From Spirochaetales bacterium (GTDB lineage Bacteria > Spirochaetota > Spirochaetia > DSM-16054 > Sediminispirochaetaceae), in contig JAASTM010000107.1 of assembly GCA_021767325.1 (NCBI GenBank), positions 1 through 7,299 on the forward strand: a DNA stretch of 7,299 nucleotides. The letters run 5' to 3'. The notes under the pieces are model-generated. The model saw only the letters and a program-made list of their open reading frames with translations. It did no database searches and was not told the DNA's origin. Position numbers and translations under genes: made by a program. Shown here piece by piece: positions 1 to 7,100 of the stretch; position 1 is the first letter of the stretch; the number at the start of each line of letters is the position of its first letter.

Positions 1-1
1 C

Positions 2-52
2 TGCTGCGAAAAACAGTTCGCAGAGGTTGAGACACGGAGAATGACTACATGA
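2..52 (+). CDS. Possible 3' end of an upstream gene (partial)
   Basis: The frame starting at base 2 stays open from the window edge and reads C-C-E-K-Q-F-A-E-V-E-T-R-R-M-T-T before a TGA at 50-52. That TGA overlaps the thiI start as ATGA, a common arrangement for translationally coupled genes. However, the other two + frames also stay open from the edge and stop at 28-30 and 42-44, so any of the three could be the tail of an upstream gene, or there may be none. The fragment is too short to identify. A cysteine desulfurase would be a sensible upstream partner for ThiI, as in Bacillus, but nothing in these 16 residues shows it. Confidence 0.25.
   Translation, partial: CCEKQFAEVETRRMTT
36..40 (+). 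promoter_or_regulatory. Ribosome binding site of thiI
   Basis: GGAGA lies 8 nt before the ATG at 49. This supports that start over the ATG at 41, which is followed by only two codons and a TGA. Confidence 0.7.
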
Positions 53-1251
53 ATGCAATCTACCTCATCAAGTTTGGTGAAATTTCTCTTAAAAAGGAAA
101 ACAGAAGCTTTTTCGAGAAAAAGCTCAAAAAGAATTTACGCCGCAACATCGCCGCCCGAGATGCCCAGATCAAGCTCACCAACGGCCGCTTCTATGTCGA
201 AACCCCTGAAGAGAATGCACCACAGATAGAGGAGGCACTATCCCACACCTTCGGAGTGGTCGGCTATTCCCGGGCCAGACGCGTGCAGAAGGATATCGAA
301 ATCATCAAACGGGCCGCTAAAAAGGTAATCGACAGCATAGTGGCGGAAAAGGGGTCTGCCGGTGAATGGACTTTTAAAATCGAAGCCCGCCGTACCGACA
401 AATCATTTAATCTCGATTCCTATCACATCGCCTGTGAAGTCGGGGATTATCTGCGCAGCGAGTTCGACTTTCTTTCGGTGGATGTGCACTCACCGGACAT
501 CAAGATTTTTATCGAAATTCGTGAAGAGGCCTTTATTTACGGTAACCCCAAACGCGGTCCCGGCGGTCTGCCGGTGGGTTCGGCTGGCCGCGGAATCCTG
601 ATGCTCTCAGGGGGAATCGACTCTCCGGTTGCCGGGCACATGATCGCCAAGCGGGGATTGAAACTGGACACCATCTACTTCCACACCTATCCTTATACCA
701 GCGAGGACGCACTGAATAAGGTGAAGCAGCTCGCCCGCACCCTCAGCCCCTACCTGGGCGGAACCAACCTGTTTGTGGTGCCTTTCACGGAAGCGCAGCT
801 GCGTATCAACGAACGCTCGCTGGCGCAGGAGGTCACGCTGCTGATGCGGGCCGGCATGGTCAAGATTGCCGAGAAGATCGCCGGCCGCCAGAGGGCGCGC
901 TGTCTGGTCACCGGAGAGTCACTCAGCCAGGTGGCAAGTCAAACCGTCGAGAGCATCACCTTCACCGGGAGTGCCGCCGAACTGCCGGTTTTCCGGCCGC
1001 TGATGGGCCTGGATAAAGAGGAAATAATTGAACGCGCCCGGGCCATCGGTACCTACGAAACATCCATTCTGCCCTACGATGACTGCTGCACCATTTTCAC
1101 AGCCGAACACCCGCTCTTGAAGCCGAGAATGGACAGAATGTGGAAGGCCTGGGATAAACTGGAAATCGAAGAGTTGCTGGAAAAGGCGGCCGAGGAGGCG
1201 GAACGGTACTACATCCACCCCCTGTACGGCTTTCAGGACGAAACCGATTAG
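49..1251 (+). CDS. thiI: tRNA 4-thiouridine sulfurtransferase ThiI, short form without rhodanese domain
   Basis: ThiI adenylates U8 of tRNA and transfers sulfur to make 4-thiouridine. In many bacteria it also passes sulfur to ThiS for the thiazole of thiamine. It is cytoplasmic. The 400 residues show the family order: a ferredoxin-like N-terminal region (about 1-55, with the FGEISLK start motif), a THUMP domain (about 60-165, including FKIEARRTDKSF at 109-120), then the PP-loop ATPase with LSGGIDSP at 186-193. Further conserved blocks are GESLSQVASQT (289-299; the usual Gly after GESL is Ser here) and LPYDDCCTIF (341-350), which carries the Cys pair of this region. The E. coli enzyme is about 480 residues long and ends in a rhodanese domain with an essential Cys; this protein stops before it, like the Bacillus type. 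Sulfur is therefore presumably delivered by a partner cysteine desulfurase not visible here. The only convincing + strand gene, it converges on the fmdB-like gene 24 bp away. Confidence 0.95.
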   Translation: MNAIYLIKFGEISLKKENRSFFEKKLKKNLRRNIAARDAQIKLTNGRFYVETPEENAPQIEEALSHTFGVVGYSRARRVQKDIEIIKRAAKKVIDSIVAEKGSAGEWTFKIEARRTDKSFNLDSYHIACEVGDYLRSEFDFLSVDVHSPDIKIFIEIREEAFIYGNPKRGPGGLPVGSAGRGILMLSGGIDSPVAGHMIAKRGLKLDTIYFHTYPYTSEDALNKVKQLARTLSPYLGGTNLFVVPFTEAQLRINERSLAQEVTLLMRAGMVKIAEKIAGRQRARCLVTGESLSQVASQTVESITFTGSAAELPVFRPLMGLDKEEIIERARAIGTYETSILPYDDCCTIFTAEHPLLKPRMDRMWKAWDKLEIEELLEKAAEEAERYYIHPLYGFQDETD

Positions 1252-1263
1252 GCCTCACCACGG

Positions 1264-1277
1264 AGGAACGGTTTCCT
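1264..1277. terminator. Weak hairpin between convergent thiI and fmdB-like genes
   Basis: AGGAA (1264-1268) and TTCCT (1273-1277) can pair around a CGGT loop. The hairpin sits in the 24-bp convergent gap and runs into the stop codon of the minus-strand gene. The stem is only 5 bp and no T-run follows on either strand, so it is at best a poor terminator; nothing better is present in the gap. Confidence 0.2.
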
Positions 1278-1596
1278 AAGTGGCAGCGGGCTTGCCTTGC
1301 GCCTCTCCTCCTGAGGATTTATTCGCGCCCGCTCCCACAGTATCCTTTTTTGTCTCCGATGTGGTTTCGCTAGAGGTGTCGCTTTTGGAAGCTCCGTTCT
1401 TCTTCCCGTTCTTTCCGCCGCGATTATCAGTTACATAAAAACCGCTGCCTTTGAAAATGATCCCCGAGCCTCCGCCTATGAGCCGGCGCAACACGCCACC
1501 GCATTGCGGGCACTCCGCCAAAGGATCGTCAGACATGGATTGAAAGTGTTCAAAAGAGTGTCCGCAGTGCTTGCATTCGTAGTCGTATGTGGGCAT
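1276..1596 (-). CDS. FmdB-family zinc-ribbon protein with low-complexity tail
   Basis: A 106-residue protein with the typical FmdB-type (putative regulatory protein) N-terminus MPTYDYECKHCGHSFE. Two CxxC pairs, C8/C11 and C29/C32, should bind one zinc ion. The region to about residue 58, including the IIFKGSGFYVTD block at 46-57, matches the family's conserved core. The last 45 or so residues are a low-complexity Gly/Ser/Thr/Lys/Glu/Ala tail, which is common and poorly conserved in this family. The molecular role of these proteins is not established; the name comes from a gene near the formamidase operon of Methylophilus. The start is the ATG at 1596, 8 nt after a strong Shine-Dalgarno site. 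It lies 127 bp downstream of hisF on the same strand, behind AT-rich DNA, so it could have its own promoter or be the operon's last gene. Confidence 0.9.
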   Translation of the reverse strand: MPTYDYECKHCGHSFEHFQSMSDDPLAECPQCGGVLRRLIGGGSGIIFKGSGFYVTDNRGGKNGKKNGASKSDTSSETTSETKKDTVGAGANKSSGGEAQGKPAAT

Positions 1597-1723
1597 CTCC
1601 CATGCTCCTTTAAGAAGTAATCTAAAATCATTTTAATTTATAGAGCTTTTTTCAGAATGATGATTTTGAAAAAAAAACTCCGCTGTAAATATACTCACCC
1701 TGCCAATCCGCAGGCAAGTAAAA
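1597..1723 (-). other. AT-rich gap between hisF and fmdB-like gene; possible weak terminator and promoter
   Basis: This is the only sizeable non-coding gap. Read on the minus strand after the hisF stop, it holds a 5-bp hairpin (CCTGC/GCAGG, 1714-1699) and, after 21 more bases, a run of nine T (1677-1669). The distance is too long for a standard intrinsic terminator. Next comes an inverted repeat AAAATCAT/ATGATTTT (1667-1660 and 1631-1624, 28-base spacer). Within it are -10-like hexamers TATAAA (1642-1637) and TAAAAT (1635-1630), but neither has a good -35 box at normal spacing. The base composition suits a promoter for the fmdB-like gene, but no element can be assigned firmly. Confidence 0.35.
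1605..1611 (-). promoter_or_regulatory. Ribosome binding site of the fmdB-like gene
   Basis: On the minus strand AAAGGAG lies 8 nt before the ATG at 1596, the strongest Shine-Dalgarno match in the window. An out-of-frame ATG lies at 1603-1601, too close to this site to be the start. Confidence 0.75.
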
Positions 1724-2491
1724 TTAGTCTCTGCGTACCGGGACACCCGCCCCGGCTAAGTCATCCTTGATGCCATTCACGGTATATCCCTGAATGTGAA
1801 CCATCGATGCGATGAGAGCAGCATCGGCTTTGCCCTCGGTCAGAACATCGATCAGGTGCCGGCTGGTACCGGCCCCACCGGAGGCTACCACCGGAACCTC
1901 CACCGAGGTCGAGAGCAGTCTTGTAAGCGGGATTTCGTAACCCTCGCGAGTCCCGTCGGCATCAATTGAGTTGATTACGATCTCTCCGGCTCCCAGTTCC
2001 ACCGCCTGCCGCGCCCATTCGAGGGCATCCAGTTCCGTTGAGGTCCGGCCGCCGTTAATATACACCCGGTAACCGGAAGGCATCGATCGGTCGCGGGCGG
2101 CATCCATCCCCAGCACGATACACTGGTTACCGAACACTTCGGCCCCCTGCCGGATAATCTGCGGATTCCTGACAGCCTGACTGTTCACACTCACCTTCTC
2201 CGCTCCGGCCAGGATAACCGCCCGCATATCCTCCAGCGAGGCAATTCCCCCGCCCACTGCGAACGGAATAAAAATCCTCTCGGCCACCCGTTTGACAACA
2301 TCAATCATTATCCCCCGCTTCTCATGCGAAGCGGTGATGTCATAGAAGACCAGTTCGTCTACTCCCTGACGGTAGTACTCCTCGGCCATCTGCACCGGAT
2401 CCCCTACTTCTACATTTCCCTTGAAACGAACACCTTTGGTGGTCTTTCCGTCTTTTACGTCAAGACAGACTATAACTCGCTTCTGCAGCAT
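1724..2491 (-). CDS. hisF: Imidazole glycerol phosphate synthase, cyclase subunit HisF
   Basis: HisF uses ammonia delivered by HisH to convert PRFAR into imidazole glycerol phosphate and AICAR in histidine synthesis. The 255-residue protein is a full-length (beta/alpha)8 barrel of family size. The catalytic aspartates fall at the classical positions: D11 in VCLDVKDG and D130 in VLGMDA. The ammonia-gate residues R5, E46 and K99 are also present, as are K19 and the phosphate-binding segments FAVGGGI (77-83) and VASGGAG (202-208). NSIDADGTREGYE (174-186) is the usual late-barrel motif with Glu for the common final Asp. The start is the ATG at 2491, which gives the expected MLQKRVIVCLD N-terminus. 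The frame is open further upstream to an ATG at 2548, but that would add 19 unrelated residues inside hisH. GGGGGA (2503-2498) is the likely ribosome site, inside the end of hisH, whose stop is 2 nt away. Confidence 0.96.
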   Translation of the reverse strand: MLQKRVIVCLDVKDGKTTKGVRFKGNVEVGDPVQMAEEYYRQGVDELVFYDITASHEKRGIMIDVVKRVAERIFIPFAVGGGIASLEDMRAVILAGAEKVSVNSQAVRNPQIIRQGAEVFGNQCIVLGMDAARDRSMPSGYRVYINGGRTSTELDALEWARQAVELGAGEIVINSIDADGTREGYEIPLTRLLSTSVEVPVVASGGAGTSRHLIDVLTEGKADAALIASMVHIQGYTVNGIKDDLAGAGVPVRRD

Positions 2492-2493
2492 CT

Positions 2494-3117
2494 CTATTCC
2501 CCCGTACCGGTGTAGTTCAGAAAGTTCTGCAGCAGCTGCAGACCCCACTTGCCCGACTTTTCCGGGTGAAACTGCACCGCATGCAGATTACCGCGCTCCA
2601 GTGCGGCGGTAAAGGTAACTCCGTACTCACAGGTCGCCGCAACGGCCCCATCGTCTTCAGGTTCCGGATAGTAGGAGTGAACAAAATAAAACGAGCTGCC
2701 GTCGGGAATGTCTCTGAAGAGAAAGGAATCCGAGGCTTCACGCACCCGATTCCAGCCCATGTGGGGAACCTTCAGCCCGCTCCCCCGGGGAAAACGCCGG
2801 GCTGTGCCGGGAATCAAGCCTAAACAGGGAGTGTCATTCTCCTCGGACCTGCTCAAGACAATTTGACTGCCTAAACAGATGCCCAGCATCTGCCGCCCGC
2901 TTTTGAAATAGGAGTGCAGCAGCTGCTCCAATCCGCGGTTCTTCAGATTGCGCATAGCCGCTCGGGCCTCACCAACCCCCGGAAAGATGAGCTTGTCCGT
3001 CTTATCGAGCTCTTTAGGTTCTGACGAGACAAGATAATCAGCTTGCAAATACTTCAGGGCGGTCTTCACACTGGTAAGATTACCGGCATCATAGTCCACC
3101 ACTCCAACCCGTATCAT
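2494..3117 (-). CDS. hisH: Imidazole glycerol phosphate synthase, glutamine amidotransferase subunit HisH
   Basis: HisH hydrolyses glutamine and channels ammonia to HisF. The 207 residues form a class I (triad) glutamine amidotransferase: nucleophile C81 in LGICLGSQ, and H184 and E186 in QFHPEKS. PGVGEARAAM (46-55), KVPHMGWN (116-123) and FYFVHSYY (143-150) are family hallmarks. The nucleophile loop has Ser where CLGMQ is more usual, and Glu follows PGVG; neither touches the triad. The ATG at 3117 is chosen over the GTG at 3123: GAGGAG (3132-3127) is 9 nt from the ATG but only 3 nt from the GTG, and the ATG yields the normal MIRVGVVDYDAGN start. It follows the lipoprotein gene by 6 nt and precedes hisF by 2 nt, so the two subunits are almost certainly made from one transcript. 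Confidence 0.95.
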   Translation of the reverse strand: MIRVGVVDYDAGNLTSVKTALKYLQADYLVSSEPKELDKTDKLIFPGVGEARAAMRNLKNRGLEQLLHSYFKSGRQMLGICLGSQIVLSRSEENDTPCLGLIPGTARRFPRGSGLKVPHMGWNRVREASDSFLFRDIPDGSSFYFVHSYYPEPEDDGAVAATCEYGVTFTAALERGNLHAVQFHPEKSGKWGLQLLQNFLNYTGTGE

Positions 3118-3123
3118 GTGCAC

Positions 3124-4167
3124 TTACTCCTCTATCTGAACATACGGCAGTGCCTGCTGAAAAAACCAGTCGATGTTCTCGAGGGAAATCGGATATCCCT
3201 GCAGCACTACCCGCCTCTCCTGCAGACTCACCGGATCCTCGCTGATCAGCCGGGAATAGTCGTATTCTCCCTCCAGAGATCGCAGTCCGCTGAGCAGAGC
3301 CAGCCTCAACACCAGGAACAGAGATCGCGCCACAGCGGGGTCTTCACATACATATTCAGCATCAATGGTAAATAAATCCTTGTGTGCTTCATTGCTGCGA
3401 AAACTCATACTGATGGTATCGAGGCGTGCAAACAGTCCCGCCATCTGCATCCCGGCCCTGTTCATTCCGTCCCGGCCGCTTTCAAAACCCCCGAAGTCGG
3501 GGTTTTTACTGAAAATACCGAGCAGGCCCGAATCGAGCAGCTCCGCCGCCCCTTCCGGCAACGGTATCACCGGACCGTAAAAAATACGTTCCAGCTTCTC
3601 TTCAATGCCAGCATTGGTAATACAGACCGCATTATCCTGAATAAAAGCGAGCTCAACCTCGCTTATCAGGTTACGCCACCAGCGCAGTGGCGCGGATCGC
3701 ATGCCACCGCTTTCCCGGCCTCCCTCGCGCCGTTTCCATTCCGAGTTGCTGCGCAGCGAGAGTGCGGCGATAGTCTCCGGGTAACGGCCTTGGCCGATAA
3801 TCGTGTACTCAAAACCGCCGGAGTCGAACTCGAAGAGACAGTAAGCCGTATGGGTGCGTTGCAACACCGTCTGCATAGATTCCGGATCCATACCGACCGT
3901 ACTCAGTATTCTATTGGCTAACGTAAGGTTTTGATTCGGTCGTATCTGTAAAAATATACCCTGCTCTTCATAGAGCAGGGCTGCATAATTCTGATCGGCA
4001 GGTTCCGGCCGGCTGACACAGCCGGTCAGCAGAATAAACACAAAACCGGTGACGAGGGTCCCGATAAGGGCGTTGAATGACGTCCGACGGGTCCTGAATA
4101 CTGGCGGGCATCCCGGGCTCTGCTGGCATTGTCGTCCCCGCCATCGCCGGTCTTTACTCAGTTGCAT
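3124..4167 (-). CDS. Putative lipoprotein of unknown function between ileS and hisH
   Basis: I do not recognise a named family. From the ATG at 4167 the protein has 347 residues: a long, basic N-terminal stretch (1-30, rich in Arg), a hydrophobic segment (about 33-47) and the lipobox LTGC, with the lipid-bearing Cys at 50. It is therefore predicted to be exported and anchored in a membrane; Val and Ser follow the Cys. The n-region is unusually long, and I found no later in-frame start before the hydrophobic segment. The mature part looks like mixed beta strands and amphipathic helices, with no clear catalytic motif; Cys residues occur in AYCLF, AVCIT and EYVCE. AAGG lies 7 nt before this ATG, within the end of ileS. 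The open frame extends to an ATG at 4212, which would overlap ileS by 43 nt. From memory, T. pallidum also has a lipoprotein gene (TP0453, a concealed outer-membrane lipoprotein) next to ileS (TP0452); relatedness is inferred from position only. Confidence 0.8.
   Translation of the reverse strand: MQLSKDRRWRGRQCQQSPGCPPVFRTRRTSFNALIGTLVTGFVFILLTGCVSRPEPADQNYAALLYEEQGIFLQIRPNQNLTLANRILSTVGMDPESMQTVLQRTHTAYCLFEFDSGGFEYTIIGQGRYPETIAALSLRSNSEWKRREGGRESGGMRSAPLRWWRNLISEVELAFIQDNAVCITNAGIEEKLERIFYGPVIPLPEGAAELLDSGLLGIFSKNPDFGGFESGRDGMNRAGMQMAGLFARLDTISMSFRSNEAHKDLFTIDAEYVCEDPAVARSLFLVLRLALLSGLRSLEGEYDYSRLISEDPVSLQERRVVLQGYPISLENIDWFFQQALPYVQIEE
3127..3132 (-). promoter_or_regulatory. Ribosome binding site deciding the hisH start
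   Basis: GAGGAG, encoded by the last two codons of the lipoprotein gene, is followed by its TAA and then GTG-CAC-ATG. The 9-nt distance favours the ATG at 3117; the GTG at 3123 would be only 3 nt away. Confidence 0.7.
3484..3507. other. Intragenic inverted repeat with A/T flanks (terminator-like)
   Basis: AAAACCCC (3484-3491) and GGGGTTTT (3499-3506) are exact reverse complements around a 7-base loop. An alternative fold pairs CCCCG with CGGGG around AAGT, with one bulged C. The + strand ends in five T and the minus strand in four T. It lies within the codons K221 to F228 of the lipoprotein gene. It resembles a bidirectional intrinsic terminator, but the U-runs are part of the stem, so function is uncertain. 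Confidence 0.4.
3950..3980 (-). terminator. Terminator-like hairpin inside the start of the lipoprotein gene
   Basis: On the minus strand CCCTGCTCT (3980-3972) and AGAGCAGGG (3967-3959) form a perfect 9-bp stem around ATGA, extendable by a G-T pair. A U-rich run, TATATTTTT, follows at once (3958-3950). This is the shape of an intrinsic terminator in the direction of transcription, about 190 nt into the coding sequence (codons 63-73, A-L-L-Y-E-E-Q-G-I-F-L). It may be active only when ribosomes are absent. Confidence 0.5.
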
Positions 4168-4169
4168 AT

Positions 4170-7100
4170 TTACGCCTTCTTGAGCCCCACCTTGCAGGTT
4201 TCGTCTCCGCATTCAATCTCTTCGGCGTTGCCGGCGTCCTTCCAGCTGTACTCCTCGGCCAGAGTTTCCTGCAGCAGATGATCTTCGAAACTCTCAACGG
4301 CTTTTTTGATTGAGTCCGGACCCTCGAGATACAGGTATATCCTGTCGGTCACTTCTAAGCCGCGGTCCTTGCGCATATTCTGAATACTGCGGACCAGATC
4401 GCGAACCATACCTTCGTTTTTCAACTCTTCGGTAATCTCAGTATCGAGGCCGACAGTCAGAGAGCCTTCATTAATCACCTTTACGTTCTCTTTCTCCGTA
4501 CGCTGCACCACTATTCCGTCCAGCGTCAGTTCCAGAGAACCGCCGTCGTAATCCAGGTAGAGGGTCGCCCCCTCCATCAGTGACTGTATTTCGTTCATTG
4601 TCAGGGCTTCGATCTTTTTGGCAACACTCTTCATGTGTTTTCCGAGCTGCTTACCGAGAACCTTATAGTTGGGTTTGGCGGAGTACTCGACCAGATCCTC
4701 CTCGTTCTCCTTGAACAGCACATCCTTCACGTTCAGCTCTTCACGAATGATGTCTTCCATCTCCCGCAGAACCTTTCTTTCGGTACTGTCGCGGGTTACC
4801 AGGTAGATCGCCTTTAGTGGCTGCCGGGTTTTATAGTTGTGCATGCTGCGCAGTGCCCGTCCCATTGAAACCGCCTGCCGGGTTATTGCCATTTTTTGTT
4901 CCAGTTCCAGATCACGCAGACCCGATACCTCTACCGGATAGTCGGCCAGGTGAATCGACTCGGGCATATCATCGGAACGGAGGTTGTGATAAATTTCTTC
5001 AGTTATAAAGGGTACAATCGGCGCGGCCACATGAATCAGCTTCATCAACACACTGTACAGAGTGCCGTAGGCCTGCATCTTGTCGGGATCGTTTTCAGAC
5101 CGCCAGAACCGGCGCCGGGAGCGGCGGATATACCAGTTGTTCAGCAGGTCGATAAACCTCAGGATCGGATCGATGGCCTTCTGCAGATCGTAGGCTTCGA
5201 GCTGTTCGGTAACCTCACCGACCAGCCGCTCGGCCTCTGAGAGAATCCAGCGGTCCAGCGGGTTCTCCGGGGCATCCGGCTTCGGATCGCCGCTCGGCTG
5301 ATAGCCGTCGATATTGGCATAGGTGACGAAGAAACTGTAGGCGTTCCACAGGGGAATCAGCACACTCTTCAGCACCTCACGCACTCCCTCGTCGGAGTAA
5401 CGCAGGTCTTCGGCTTTCACAACCGCCGAGTGCATCAGGAACAGCCGCAGGGCATCGGCACCAAAGTTGTTGATGACCTCGACCGGATCTGAGTAATTAC
5501 GCTCCGACTTCGACATTTTTTTGCCGTCCTCGGCCAACACCAATCCGTTTACCACAACATTCATGAAGGCCGGCTGGTCGAAGAGAGCCGCCGCCAGTAT
5601 AGTAAGGGTATAGAACCATCCGCGGGTCTGATCAAGACCCTCACAGATAAAGTCGGCCGGAAAGTTGCGTTCGAACCACTCCTTGTTCTCGAAGGGATAG
5701 TGGTTCTGTGCGTAGGGCATCGAGCCGGATTCGAACCAGCAGTCCAGCACATCGGGTATACGGCGCATAGTACCCTTGCCGTCCGGGCTCGGCCAGGTCA
5801 GCTCGTCGACATAGTGTTTATGCAGATCGGGCACCTTCTTGCCGGACTTCTCTTCCAGCTCCTTCCGTGAGGATATTACTTCGATATAGTCCGAGCCGTC
5901 GCACTTCCAGATCGGTATGGGATTACCCCAATAGCGGTTGCGGCTCACCGCCCATTCCCGGGCACCTTCCAGCCATTTGCCAAAGCGTCCTTTCTTCAGG
6001 TGCTCGGGAACCCAGTTGATTTTATCGTTGGCCCCCAGCATATTGTCTTTGATTCGGTCCACATCGACGAACCAGGACGATACAGCCCGGTAGATGAGCG
6101 GCTTCTTGGTCCGGTAGCAGAAGGGGTAACTGTGGCGGTACTTCTCCTTCTTGACCAGTTTGCCCTCTTCCTTCAGCTTCTGCATGATCGGCTCGTCGGC
6201 ATCTTTAACAAACAGTCCCTCGAAATCGTGCACCTCGCCGGTAAATCGGCACTCCGCATCGATTGGACAGATAACCGGAACATCGGTATCCTTCAGAGCC
6301 GCATAGTCCTCTTCACCAAAACCGGGTGCAGTGTGAACGATACCGGTACCGTCTTCGGTGGTAACGTGCTCTGAGATGATAGTTCTAAAGGCCTGCTTGG
6401 AGTGCAGGTCACTGAAATAGGGAAACAGCGGTTCGTATTTCAGACCGACATATTCACGGCCGGGTTTCTCTTCTACAATCTCGTAGTCTTCTTCGCTGCG
6501 GTAATAGGCGGAAAGGCGTTCTTTGGCCAGAATATAGAACTCATCACCGTCTTTAACCTTTACGTAGGTAATATCCTCGCCAAAAGCGAGTGCCAGGTTA
6601 GAGGGCAGTGTCCAGGGCGTAGTGGTCCAGGCCAGGATGTAAGTGTTCTCCTCGCCTTCGACCTTGAACTTTACCGTTACAGCCGGGTCAACTACCTCCT
6701 GATACCCGCCCAGGTTTACCTCGAAATTGGACAGCGGCGTAGAGAGGGCCGGACTGTAGGGCAGAATCTTGTAGCCTTCATACAACAGCTCTTTGTCCCA
6801 CAGCTGCCTGATTACCCACCAGATCGATTCCATGTAATCCGGTTCCATGGTTTTGTAATCGTTCTCGAAGTCGACCCAGCGGCCCATCCGTTTTACGATG
6901 CGTTCCCACTCAGAGGTGTACCGCAGCACGATCGACCGGCAGGCTTCGTTGAACTTGGCAACCCCGTACTCTTCTATTTCGGTTTTTCCGGTAATACCGA
7001 GCGACTTTTCGATCTCGTATTCAACCGGCAAGCCGTGACAGTCCCAGCCGAAGCGGCGCTCTACCTTCTTGCCCTTCATCGTGTGATATCTGGGGATAAT

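Noticed and set aside
2492..2548. Longer hisF start at ATG 2548
   Set aside because: It would add 19 residues not seen in HisF and overlap hisH by 55 nt; the ATG at 2491 gives the standard N-terminus and catalytic D11/D130 numbering.
1724..3117. Idea that hisHF are the specialised surface-sugar paralogues rather than histidine enzymes
   Set aside because: HisF keeps both catalytic aspartates and the gate residues, HisH keeps its full triad, and no sugar-modification or amidotransferase-partner gene is nearby.
3118..3123. GTG at 3123 as hisH start
   Set aside because: Only 3 nt separate it from the GAGGAG site; the ATG two codons later has proper spacing and the usual MI start.
3382..3921. 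179-codon open frame on the + strand opposite the lipoprotein gene
   Set aside because: The minus-strand gene has a lipobox, a ribosome site and tight spacing to both neighbours. The + frame has no recognisable domain or context and fits an antisense shadow in GC-rich DNA.
5727..5737. tRNA T-arm-like B-box (GGTTCGAATCC on the minus strand)
   Set aside because: It is the codon string for the conserved W-F-E-S motif of IleRS (residues 521-524). No acceptor stem or anticodon arm surrounds it.
6000..6374. 124-codon + strand open frame inside ileS
   Set aside because: It lies opposite the well-conserved IleRS editing and catalytic regions and its product resembles no family I know.
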